Shown piece by piece: positions 1 through 7,090 of a stretch of DNA of 24,734 bases. Each line of letters opens with the position of its first letter. Position 1 is the first letter of the stretch. This DNA is from Bacillota bacterium (GTDB taxonomy: Bacteria > Bacillota > Clostridia > Lachnospirales > Lachnospiraceae), in contig JAEWSD010000035.1 of the NCBI GenBank assembly GCA_023398615.1, positions 1 to 24,734 of the forward strand. The letters are read 5' to 3'. A program made the position numbers and the translations under genes. The notes below the pieces were generated by a model. That model saw nothing but the letters and a program-made list of their open reading frames with translations, was not told the DNA's origin and did not search any database.

Positions 1-1
1 C

Positions 2-463
2 GGTTTGAATGAGGGCATTGCATGGCTTGGGAATTCAAAAACTGCAATATGGGTACTGATTATACTGGCGGTCTGGCAGTTCGGTTCCTCTATGCTGATC
101 TTTCTGTCCTCCCTGCAGCAGGTACCCGCCAGCCTGTATGAATCGTCAAAGGTAGACGGGGCCGGCTGGTTTGCACAGTTTTTCAAAATAACTCTGCCGT
201 TGATTACGCCGACCATATTCTTTAATCTTGTCATGCAGATGATCAGCGGATTCCTGGCCTTTACGCAGTGCTATATCATTACGCAGGGCAAGCCTATGAA
301 TGATACGCTGTTTTATACCGTTTATACGTACCAGCAATCCTTTGAATTCTATAATACCGGCTATGCGGCAGCGCTTGCCTGGATTATGCTGGTTATTATT
401 TCTATTATCACATCAATCCTTTTTGCTACGAAAAGATTCTGGGTATACAGTGAAGGAGTATGA
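2..463 (+). CDS. Sugar ABC transporter permease, MalF/UgpA type (5' end missing)
   Basis: This is the C-terminal part of an inner-membrane permease of a CUT1 carbohydrate importer; the reading frame is open to the left edge, so the true start lies outside the window. Hydrophobic segments around residues 16-34, 68-90 and 120-140 of the visible part are membrane helices. The sequence LYESSKVDGAGWFAQFFKI, ending in LP, is the cytoplasmic EAA loop that contacts the ATPase. It closely resembles the permease at 14527-15450, including a shared WQFGSS segment and the NLVMQMI segment after the EAA loop. The stop overlaps the upstream edge of the next permease gene, so the two are translated together. 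A solute-binding protein gene probably lies just upstream. The substrate cannot be read from this fragment. Confidence 0.93.
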   Translation, partial: GLNEGIAWLGNSKTAIWVLIILAVWQFGSSMLIFLSSLQQVPASLYESSKVDGAGWFAQFFKITLPLITPTIFFNLVMQMISGFLAFTQCYIITQGKPMNDTLFYTVYTYQQSFEFYNTGYAAALAWIMLVIISIITSILFATKRFWVYSEGV

Positions 464-465
464 GA

Positions 466-1329
466 ATGGAAGCTTTAATTGGATTAAAAACAATCAAAAA
501 AATCAAGCATGCAGGCTATCATGTTTTCGTGGCGTTCTTTGCGTTTATTATGATTTATCCGCTGCTGTGGATGGTGATGAGCTCCTTTAAAGACACAAAT
601 ACGATCTTTTTAACGGCCGCTAGTCTCATCCCGGAAAAATTTACGATAGCAAATTATATAAACGGGTGGAAAGGATTTGCCAAAATCGGTTTCGATGTCT
701 TTTTTAAGAATTCATTGTTTATATCCGCAGTATCGACGGTCGGTACCGTTATGACTTCTTCGATGGTCGGCTATGCTATGGCGCGCTGCAAATTCAAAGG
801 TAGGAACTTTCTGTTTATTGCGATGCTTGCAACCATGATGCTGCCGGCACAGGTACTTATGATACCGCAGTATCTCTGGTATCATAAGCTTGGATGGGTA
901 GGAAGCTATCTGCCGTTGGTGGTTCCGTATTTCTTTGCGATACAGGGCTTCTTTGTTTATATGATAACGAACTTTATAGAGGGTATACCAAAGGAGCTGG
1001 ATGAAGCGGCAAAAATTGACGGATGCTCCTACTATCAGATTTATCTCAGAATCATCCTGCCGCTTGCGGTTCCGGCGCTTGTTACATCCACGATATTTTC
1101 ATTTATCTGGAGATGGGATGATTTCCTGTCCGCATTACTTTATTTGAATAAATCGACTATGTATACCGTGAGTCTGGCATTAAAGCTTTTCAGCGACCCG
1201 GGATCAACTTCCGATTACGGCGCCATGTTTGCAATGGCTACCTTATCGCTTTTGCCTATTTTGGTAATTTTCATCAGCTTGCAGAAATACCTGGTAGAAG
1301 GGATTACCACTACCGGGTTAAAGGGCTAG
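466..1329 (+). CDS. Sugar ABC transporter permease, MalG/UgpE type
   Basis: This is the second inner-membrane permease of the CUT1 importer, partner of the preceding gene. Six hydrophobic segments are visible, and the EAA loop ELDEAAKIDGCSYYQIYLRI sits near residues 178-197, as is usual for MalG-type subunits; the length of about 287 residues is normal. The ending EGITTTGLKG is a typical C-terminus for this subfamily. I prefer the ATG at 466 because AAGGAG (453-458) is then 7 bases upstream; an in-frame ATG at 460 would sit almost on top of that site. No ATP-binding subunit is encoded nearby, so a shared MsmK/UgpC-like ATPase encoded elsewhere is the likely energiser (inference from the family). 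Its paralogue in this window is 15447-16286. Confidence 0.95.
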   Translation: MEALIGLKTIKKIKHAGYHVFVAFFAFIMIYPLLWMVMSSFKDTNTIFLTAASLIPEKFTIANYINGWKGFAKIGFDVFFKNSLFISAVSTVGTVMTSSMVGYAMARCKFKGRNFLFIAMLATMMLPAQVLMIPQYLWYHKLGWVGSYLPLVVPYFFAIQGFFVYMITNFIEGIPKELDEAAKIDGCSYYQIYLRIILPLAVPALVTSTIFSFIWRWDDFLSALLYLNKSTMYTVSLALKLFSDPGSTSDYGAMFAMATLSLLPILVIFISLQKYLVEGITTTGLKG

Positions 1330-1397
1330 CTGTTTGCCTTAGGGTAAATATTCTGCTAAGCTTAACATAAAAACCCACTCTCCCATTTGACAGAATG

Positions 1398-1429
1398 ACT
1401 TCCGCCTTTTGGCTGGCCGGGGTGGAAGT
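1398..1429. other. Possible hairpin downstream of the first permease pair
   Basis: ACTTCCGCC (1398-1406) can pair with GGTGGAAGT (1421-1429) through one G-U pair, with a 14-base loop. No T-run follows, so it is not a standard intrinsic terminator; it may protect the 3' end of the transporter mRNA. The rest of 1330-1499 shows nothing I can name: no plausible gene, tRNA or riboswitch. Confidence 0.35.
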
Positions 1430-1499
1430 TGTTCACCGGATTTCTGTGGCTTCCGCTTTGCTTCACTCACAAAAATACCTCGCGGTATCATAGGCTGAA

Positions 1500-1516
1500 T
1501 TGTAACTTAATTACAA
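1500..1516. promoter_or_regulatory. Operator-like palindrome upstream of the ROK gene
   Basis: TTGTAACTTAATTACAA is an inverted repeat with 6-bp perfect arms (TTGTAA/TTACAA) ending 18 bp before the -35 box of the ROK promoter. The half-site TTGTA recurs at the promoter of the FGGY kinase (2917-2950). A role as binding site for the ROK regulator is inference; the region is AT-rich, so chance is possible. Confidence 0.4.
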
Positions 1517-1534
1517 ATAGTCTGAATAAAATGA

Positions 1535-1563
1535 TTGACTGGATTTTAAATCGATGTTATACT
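1535..1563 (+). promoter_or_regulatory. Sigma-A promoter of the ROK regulator gene
   Basis: TTGACT (1535-1540), a 17-bp spacer and TATACT (1558-1563) form a strong sigma-A promoter. Transcription should begin near 1570, giving a leader of about 32 bases before the ATG at 1602. Confidence 0.8.
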
Positions 1564-1601
1564 GAAAAAAATATCAGAACTTGAAAGAAGAGCGTAAGAT
1601 A

Positions 1602-2804
1602 ATGGTGATAAATCATGATATAATGCGTAATGAAAATATTTTAATCGTATTGCAGTGCATACAGGAGCACGGCCCGATATTCAGAAAAGACATTAAGGAA
1701 ATAACCGGTTTGAGCTGGGGTTCCATATCATCCATCGTAAATGAATTATTAGAGAAAAACATTATCAGGGAAAAGCAGAGTGACTTAAAGAATAAAGGCA
1801 GGAATCCCGGAGGGCTGGACATTGATGTCAGCCAGGGCTGCATAATTGGAATCGATATTAACAGGGCCGGTATTACCATGATATTAATGGACCTGAAATG
1901 CAATGTGAACTCCTCTTACTACGAAAAAATTAACAGTATTGACCGGGATGAGGTAATCAATCAGGTTTATCTCATGATTGATAATATCATCGACAAATTA
2001 AAAAGCGATAACATGAAGGTTTTTGGAATAGGTGTGGCAATGCAGGGTAATGTTGACCGTAAAAACGGGATTTCCAAGTATTGTCCCTATTTTGATAATT
2101 GGGAGAATGTTCCCATACAAAGGCTGCTGGAGGAAAGATATCAATGCAAGGTTATCGTTGAACACAGTCCGGCCTGTATGGCTCTTTACGAAACCTGGTT
2201 CGGTGTTGCGAAAGGTGCGGAGAATTTACTGTTTATCCGGATCGGAGCCGGAATCGGGTTAAGCATGATAATCGACGGAAAAATGATTGACGGCTGCAAC
2301 GGTAATGCCGGAGAATTGGGGCATATTGTAGTGGAGCCTAACGGTGAGTTATGCAGCTGCGGCAGCTACGGCTGCCTGGAGACCGTTGCATCACAGACAA
2401 GCATTTTAAAATATATTGTAAAAGAGATAAGAAACGGAAGGGAGTCAAAAATAAGCGGCTTTATTTCCGCAAAGCAAATAGATGATATCGATATGGATGC
2501 GGTTTACCGTGCCTGCAGCATGGGAGATGAGTTATGTCTGGAAGCAATGGAAAGAATGGCGTTTTATTTAGGGATAGCAATCAGCAATGTCATTAATCTG
2601 CTGAACCCTGAGCTCATTGTACTGGGGGGCAGCATGGTGCACTATGAGAGCCTTTTTATTGATAAGATGAAAAAGGTGATTGAAGAAAGAGCATGGCCAT
2701 CTTCCGCAAAAACGATACTGGTATCCGCCAATAAATTAAATACTGCTTCCATCGGAGCCAGCATAAACATTATTAAAGAAATTTTAAGCGGAGGCATTAA
2801 GTAA
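1602..2804 (+). CDS. ROK-family transcriptional regulator (NagC/XylR type)
   Basis: This is a sugar-responsive DNA-binding regulator, likely a repressor of neighbouring sugar genes. A winged helix-turn-helix spans about residues 10-62 (RKDIKEITGLSWGSISSIVN). The ROK sugar-binding fold follows, with the zinc site H241, C251, C253 and C258 (GHIVVEP...CSCGSYGCLE). The ROK kinase motif ENDANA is replaced by EHSPAC, so the catalytic Asp is absent and the protein should bind rather than phosphorylate its sugar. An in-frame TTG at 1581 lies only about 11 bases from the predicted transcript start, so I chose ATG 1602, with GAAGAG about 9 bases upstream. It has its own promoter and terminator, which makes it a monocistronic unit placed between the transporter genes and the kinase operon. 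The inducer is unknown. Confidence 0.9.
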   Translation: MVINHDIMRNENILIVLQCIQEHGPIFRKDIKEITGLSWGSISSIVNELLEKNIIREKQSDLKNKGRNPGGLDIDVSQGCIIGIDINRAGITMILMDLKCNVNSSYYEKINSIDRDEVINQVYLMIDNIIDKLKSDNMKVFGIGVAMQGNVDRKNGISKYCPYFDNWENVPIQRLLEERYQCKVIVEHSPACMALYETWFGVAKGAENLLFIRIGAGIGLSMIIDGKMIDGCNGNAGELGHIVVEPNGELCSCGSYGCLETVASQTSILKYIVKEIRNGRESKISGFISAKQIDDIDMDAVYRACSMGDELCLEAMERMAFYLGIAISNVINLLNPELIVLGGSMVHYESLFIDKMKKVIEERAWPSSAKTILVSANKLNTASIGASINIIKEILSGGIK

Positions 2805-2825
2805 GGGGAACCAGATTTAATACAT

Positions 2826-2870
2826 AAGCCCGTCTTTAACGGATTCAACCCGTTAAAGACGGGCTTTTTT
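2826..2870 (+). terminator. Intrinsic terminator of the ROK gene
   Basis: A perfect 16-bp stem (AAGCCCGTCTTTAACG, 2826-2841, against 2851-2866) with a 9-base loop runs into TTTTTT. It separates the regulator from the kinase operon. Confidence 0.95.
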
Positions 2871-2896
2871 GAATGTATATTATATAATTTCATATC

Positions 2897-2925
2897 TTGA
2901 CAAAATAAATAAATAATTGTATAAT
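2897..2925 (+). promoter_or_regulatory. Perfect-consensus sigma-A promoter of the kinase operon
   Basis: TTGACA (2897-2902), a 17-bp spacer and TATAAT (2920-2925) match the sigma-A consensus exactly, within an AT-rich region. Such a promoter would be strongly active unless repressed. A second extended -10 box, TGATATAAT, lies at 2938-2946 but has a poor -35, so it is a weaker possible start. Confidence 0.88.
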
Positions 2926-2950
2926 TTAATCAACATATGATATAATACAA
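2917..2950. promoter_or_regulatory. Operator-like inverted repeat over the kinase promoter
   Basis: TTGTATAAT (2917-2925) and ATAATACAA (2942-2950) form an inverted repeat (8 of 9 matched) covering the -10 box and the start-site region. A protein bound here would block the promoter. The TTGTA half-site is shared with the palindrome at 1500-1516, so the ROK protein is the natural candidate. This is inference in AT-rich DNA. Confidence 0.38.
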
Positions 2951-2983
2951 AATTTTAAAAGAAAAGTCAGAGAGGAGCAAACA

Positions 2984-4483
2984 ATGATACATTATATAGG
3001 CTTGGATGTGGGTACAACGAATATCAAGGCTGCGTTGTTTTCTCAAAAGGGTGAACTAGTGGAATACCACAGTGAGCCTACATCGATCACACATCCGCGC
3101 GAGGGGTGGAGTGAATTTGATCCTGTAAGAATATGGAATTCCGTCTGCAGCTGCATCAAACCGATCACGGCGAAAGTGAACCCGGAGGATATCTGTTCGG
3201 TTGGCATCTCTTCATTAGGAGAGGCGGGCCTGATAACGGATGAAGACGGAGTTCCGCTGTCAAACATAATCGCATGGTATGACCCAAGGGCAAGGCAGCA
3301 GATTGCTTTCCTGAAGGAGCAGCTTGGTGTATCGAAAATATATTCCGTTACCGGCCAGACACCGTCCGACAAATACGGTATCTGTAAGCTGATGTGGATA
3401 AAGGATAATAAGCCGGAGGCTTACCGGACGGCAAAGCATTGGCTGTCGGTAGAGGATTGGATACTGTTTTGTCTCACCGGCAAATATGCCACCGATTATT
3501 CCGTCGCGTCACGTACTATGGCTTTTGATATCATAAACAAATGCTGGTCGGAAGAGATACTGAGGGCGGCGGGTTTAAGAACCGAGCTCTTCCCCGAGGC
3601 TTATCCGGGAGGAACCCTGATCGGCCGGGTTACGGAGAAAGCATCATTACATACCGGGCTTAATACGGCGACCTGTGTATCTGCGGGCGGGCACGACCAT
3701 GCCTGTGCATCAATTGCCGTGAATATCTTTGAAGACGGAGTGGTACTTGATTCTATGGGTACGGCGGAGGTGGCTATGGTGGCAATATCAAAGCCTGTTT
3801 TAAATGAGGAGACATTGAACCGGTATTATTCCGTCTATCCGCACTGCGGGGACAAGCTTTACAGGGTACTGACATCGAATCAATCCTGCGGCGCATCCAT
3901 AGACTGGTATCTGAAAACATTCGGAAGTGATCTGATCAGGAAGGCCGGGAGGCTTGGGATTTCGGAATATGAATATCTGCTCGGCAAGATAGACACCGAT
4001 TCGTCCGAGGTCGGCAAACTTTATTTTGCTCCGTTTCTTCGGGGATCGGTGGAAGATCCCAACCTGCGGGGAGTATTCTTCGGGGTGGACGACAGCCATC
4101 GGTGCGGCAATTTTATAGCCGGGATTGTCGACGGCATCTGTTATGAATTAAAGAAGCAAATAGACGGCTACGGACAAACCTTTAAACAATCCTTCGATAA
4201 GTTGCGTGTCGTGGGCGGGTTAAGCAAGTCGGAACGAATTATGCAGCGTAAGAGCACGATTCAGCAAAGCATGGTTGAAGTTCCCGTATGTACGGAAGCC
4301 GCATGCCTGGGAGCCGCATTGTTAGGTGCGATCGGCGCAGGGAAGCTGACATTTGACCGGCTTGATACGATGTACCGGTGCGGCAGACGGTATCAGGCAC
4401 AGACTGACGGCAGGGAGCAGCAGGAATATGAGACATATCTGAAAATCAGGGACAGGGTGAAAGAGACCTATGCCGTGCTGTAA
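2984..4483 (+). CDS. FGGY-family carbohydrate kinase (xylulokinase/gluconokinase-like)
   Basis: This is a cytoplasmic ATP-dependent sugar kinase of the FGGY family, about 499 residues, the usual length. The N-terminal phosphate loop GLDVGTTNIKAALF is at residues 6-19. The central GGHDHA motif carries the expected catalytic Asp at residue 238. The C-terminal half has the nucleotide-binding segment VVGGLSKSERIMQ followed by PVCTEAACLGAALLGAIGAG. The third residue of the usual GGGSK segment is Leu, a mild deviation. GAGAGGAG lies 8-9 bases before the ATG. It is the first gene of an operon driven by the consensus promoter upstream and is followed after about 38 bases by the DUF1537 kinase. The substrate is probably a ketose or sugar acid made by the isomerase downstream, but FGGY specificity cannot be read by eye. 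Confidence 0.93.
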   Translation: MIHYIGLDVGTTNIKAALFSQKGELVEYHSEPTSITHPREGWSEFDPVRIWNSVCSCIKPITAKVNPEDICSVGISSLGEAGLITDEDGVPLSNIIAWYDPRARQQIAFLKEQLGVSKIYSVTGQTPSDKYGICKLMWIKDNKPEAYRTAKHWLSVEDWILFCLTGKYATDYSVASRTMAFDIINKCWSEEILRAAGLRTELFPEAYPGGTLIGRVTEKASLHTGLNTATCVSAGGHDHACASIAVNIFEDGVVLDSMGTAEVAMVAISKPVLNEETLNRYYSVYPHCGDKLYRVLTSNQSCGASIDWYLKTFGSDLIRKAGRLGISEYEYLLGKIDTDSSEVGKLYFAPFLRGSVEDPNLRGVFFGVDDSHRCGNFIAGIVDGICYELKKQIDGYGQTFKQSFDKLRVVGGLSKSERIMQRKSTIQQSMVEVPVCTEAACLGAALLGAIGAGKLTFDRLDTMYRCGRRYQAQTDGREQQEYETYLKIRDRVKETYAVL

Positions 4484-4521
4484 AGAATAAAAACTCAAAG
4501 AATAAAAGGATGGCGGAACGT

Positions 4522-5946
4522 ATGCTTGAGGAAAAGGAATGGAAAGAATATATGGATTACCGGTATCGGCCGGAACAGGTTCATATTGTTAACCGGCGTT
4601 TGCAGGAGCTGATACATGAGAATAAAAAGTTATTTGTTGTGATAGACGATGATCCCACGGGCGGGCAGACCGCACACGGTCTTACCGTTTACATGAGCTG
4701 GTCGGAGGAGATTATTCTTGATGCCTTCAGGAAAACGGACAGGATGTTTTATATTATGACGAATTCGCGGAGCATGCCGAAAGAAGAGACTGCAAGAGTA
4801 CATGAAGAGATCATGCACGGGTTGAACTATGCGGCGGGACTGACAGGCCGGGAATTTGAAGTAATCAGCAGAAGTGATTCGACACTGAGAGGACATTATC
4901 CGCTGGAAACGGATATTATAGGCAGACACATAAACGGCGGGGTTAAGAAAGAACTTATCATTCCTTTCTTTCAGGAAGGAAACCGTTATACCATAAATGA
5001 TATTCACTGCCTTTATGAGGAAGGGGCCATGATTCCGGCAGGAGAATCGGAGTTCAGCAAGGATAAGACCTTCGGATATAAGAATTCGGATCTGAAATTA
5101 TGGATCGAAGAAAAGACACAGGGAAAGTATCCGGCCGGGGAAGCGGATTCCGTTTCGCTCGAAATGCTTCGGACATTGGACTTTAAAGGTATAGGAAGAA
5201 TCCTGACGAAGGACTCCGGTCAGAAAATCATTGTCAATTCCACCTGCTATATGGATCTCATGGTATTTGCCGTGTGTTATTATGAGGCATTGGGCAAAGG
5301 GATTTCCTTCGTTGCAAGAACCGCTTCGGCCTGGCCGAAGGTGGTAGGGGATATTCCGGACATACCTTATATCAGGGCGGAGGATATTGTGGATCTGAAA
5401 TGCGGGTACGGAGGTCTGGTGATAGTAGGCTCCCATGTCAGGAAAACTTCGGAACAGCTTGAGATGCTTCGTTACAGCCATATCCCGCTTGAGTTTATCG
5501 AATTCAATCAGCACCTGGCAGTTGAGGCCGGAAAGCTGGAGAATGAAGTAAAGAGAGTAAGCAGTCTTGCCAATACCCTTATGAAGGAGGGAAAGACGGT
5601 TGTAGTTTATACGAAAAGGGAACGAATTGATTTCAACAGCGGAAGTAAGGAAGAGGAACTTAATATAACAAACCGGATTGCGGATGCCGTCACGGGAATT
5701 GCGGAAGGAATAGAGATGAAACCGCGCTTTGTCATAGTAAAGGGAGGAATTACCTCCAGCGATGTGGCCGTGAAAGCCTTTCGGACAAAGAAAGCGGAGA
5801 TTATCGGGCAGGCTGCCGCAGGAGTCCCTGTTTGGAAATTGGGGACGGAAAGTAAATATCCGGGAATGGCTTACGTGGTTTTCCCCGGCAACGTCGGAAC
5901 GAAAGATACCTTAAAGGAAGTAGTGGAGGAGCTGGCGCGGCTGTAA
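4522..5946 (+). CDS. Four-carbon acid sugar kinase family protein (DUF1537, DtnK/OtnK-like)
   Basis: Members of this family phosphorylate tetronate-type acids such as D-threonate, D-erythronate or 3-oxo-tetronate with ATP; the substrate here is not known. The N-terminal substrate-binding domain starts with FVVIDDDPTGGQTAHG (about residues 38-53). The C-terminal nucleotide-binding domain has KGGITSSDV near residue 408 and ends with the usual YVVFPGNVGTKDTL segment. The length of about 474 residues is slightly above average. ATG 4522 is preferred because AAAGGATGG lies 7 bases upstream; an ATG at 4510 falls inside that same ribosome site. Family members are usually paired with a dehydrogenase (PdxA2 or OtnX type) and an aldolase or decarboxylase; here no dehydrogenase is adjacent, only the class II aldolase farther down. 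That makes its role in this cluster uncertain. Confidence 0.9.
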   Translation: MLEEKEWKEYMDYRYRPEQVHIVNRRLQELIHENKKLFVVIDDDPTGGQTAHGLTVYMSWSEEIILDAFRKTDRMFYIMTNSRSMPKEETARVHEEIMHGLNYAAGLTGREFEVISRSDSTLRGHYPLETDIIGRHINGGVKKELIIPFFQEGNRYTINDIHCLYEEGAMIPAGESEFSKDKTFGYKNSDLKLWIEEKTQGKYPAGEADSVSLEMLRTLDFKGIGRILTKDSGQKIIVNSTCYMDLMVFAVCYYEALGKGISFVARTASAWPKVVGDIPDIPYIRAEDIVDLKCGYGGLVIVGSHVRKTSEQLEMLRYSHIPLEFIEFNQHLAVEAGKLENEVKRVSSLANTLMKEGKTVVVYTKRERIDFNSGSKEEELNITNRIADAVTGIAEGIEMKPRFVIVKGGITSSDVAVKAFRTKKAEIIGQAAAGVPVWKLGTESKYPGMAYVVFPGNVGTKDTLKEVVEELARL

Positions 5947-5954
5947 ATATACCG

Positions 5955-6022
5955 TATAAAAACATCCCGTCGGGACGCCGAAGAACAGGGTACGAAGGGC
6001 TGCCGTGCAGGATGTTTCTATA
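5955..6022 (+). other. Large stem-loop between the kinases and the racemase-like gene
   Basis: TATAAAAACATCC (5955-5967) pairs with GGATGTTTCTATA (6010-6022) through 13 positions with one mismatch, enclosing a 42-base GC-rich core that contains small inner pairings such as CCC/GGG. There is no T-run, and I recognise no known riboswitch. It could be an mRNA processing or stabilising element, or an uncharacterised leader. The remaining bases to 6105 hold the ribosome site AAAGGAG of the next gene and no convincing promoter. Confidence 0.5.
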
Positions 6023-6105
6023 AATATTATAACAATCATCACAGGATAAGCTTTATCGTTTCATACGGGCGGCGAAGCTTAGGACACCAGAAAGGAGACA
6101 GTAAT

Positions 6106-6762
6106 ATGTCAAAGAAAATAGCGGTCATCCATACCAGTTTAGCGATCAGAGATAGTATAAACCAACAAATACGGAAGGAAATTCCTGACGCGGATATACA
6201 CAATATTATTGACGAACGTATTCTGCAGGATGTGATTGACAACAGGGGAATCAACGTTTCCGTCATAAAAAGACTATGCCTGTATGTGCAGGCTGCCGAG
6301 GCTATGGGTGCGGATGCCATACTGAATGCCTGCTCGTCGGTAGGGGAAGCTTTTGATATTGCCAGAACTCTTGTAACGATCCCTGCTCTTAAAATAGACG
6401 AGCCGATGGCTGAGCTTGCCGTAGAACAGGGGCAGAAGATAGCCGTATACGGAACGGTAGCAACTACGCTGGCACCCAGCGGCAGGCTGATTGAGGCTAC
6501 GGCCCGGCGAATGAAAAAGGAGGTAAAGATTGTCCCTTACCTGATAGAGGGTGCATTCCAGGTATTATCGGAAGAGAAAAACCCGCAGAAACACAATGAA
6601 ATGGTCCTGTCGAAAATAATGGAAACGGAAAAGGATTATGATGTTATCGTACTTGCTCAGGCCAGCATGGCAATCTTGATCCCCCATCTTAAGCAGCTGG
6701 GAAAGCCGGTGCTCTTTAGCCTGGAGAGCGGGGTCAAACGTTTAGGGCAGGTGCTACCATGA
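6106..6762 (+). CDS. Aspartate/glutamate racemase superfamily protein, lacking one active-site Cys
   Basis: The 218-residue protein has the two-domain fold of the Asp/Glu/hydantoin racemase superfamily. The first active-site region, ILNACSSVGEAF, retains Cys76. In the matching second region, VIVLAQASMA (about 181-190), the usual GC(A/T) Cys is replaced, with Gln185 at the Cys position. True two-base racemases of this family need both cysteines, so simple racemisation is unlikely. One-Cys relatives include decarboxylases (arylmalonate decarboxylase keeps the other Cys) and isomerases. The start has AAAGGAG at good spacing. The gene overlaps the next by ATGA, so translation is coupled. Its place among acid-sugar and ketose enzymes suggests isomerisation, epimerisation or decarboxylation of a sugar-acid intermediate, but this is a guess. 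Confidence 0.82.
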   Translation: MSKKIAVIHTSLAIRDSINQQIRKEIPDADIHNIIDERILQDVIDNRGINVSVIKRLCLYVQAAEAMGADAILNACSSVGEAFDIARTLVTIPALKIDEPMAELAVEQGQKIAVYGTVATTLAPSGRLIEATARRMKKEVKIVPYLIEGAFQVLSEEKNPQKHNEMVLSKIMETEKDYDVIVLAQASMAILIPHLKQLGKPVLFSLESGVKRLGQVLP

Positions 6763-7085
6763 TAAAACTGGGATGCTGTATCGATTCTGCCGATATAGAA
6801 CCGGCATATGAGACAGGGTATGATTTTATCGACTTATCCGGAGCGGAACTTGCGTCAATGCCGAGGGAATCCAAGGTTAAGTATCTGCATATTGCCGATC
6901 CTGCCGGACGCCGGTATCCGTCTGAAAGCAGTGATGAAAACCTGTTCCGGCTTATGCAGAATGCAATCCGGATGACGGATTGTGAGTATATCGCGATTGA
7001 GGCGTTAAGCAATGATATCCGGACGGATGCACGGAAAGGCTGTCACTTTTTAAAATCAAAAATAAATCATATTATAGGGGGGTAA
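6759..7085 (+). CDS. Internally deleted sugar phosphate isomerase/epimerase (TIM-barrel remnant)
   Basis: This 108-residue protein carries only the two ends of a xylose-isomerase-like TIM barrel. Residues 1-35 (KLGCCIDSADIEPAYETGYD, then FIDLSGAELASM) look like the first strand and helix. Residues 39-105 (KVKYLHIADPAGRRYPS onward to CHFLKSKI) look like the final strands and helices. Family members are normally about 250-290 residues, so roughly 150-170 residues of the middle barrel are missing without a frameshift. Metal ligands normally in the middle are therefore absent, and catalysis is unlikely. The reading frame is intact, starts in an ATGA overlap with the preceding gene, and its last codons (AGGGGGG, 7076-7082) form the ribosome site of the isomerase gene at 7091. 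It may persist mainly as a translational relay, or be a recent decay product. Confidence 0.75.
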   Translation: MIKLGCCIDSADIEPAYETGYDFIDLSGAELASMPRESKVKYLHIADPAGRRYPSESSDENLFRLMQNAIRMTDCEYIAIEALSNDIRTDARKGCHFLKSKINHIIGG

Positions 7086-7090
7086 TCAGG

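Noticed and set aside
1581..1601. TTG start for the ROK gene
   Set aside because: It would begin only about 11 bases after the predicted transcript start and has no ribosome site, while ATG 1602 has one.
5955..6022. Known riboswitch class in the stem-loop
   Set aside because: I compared it from memory with c-di-GMP, ZTP, THF, guanidine and manganese classes; none of their conserved cores is present.
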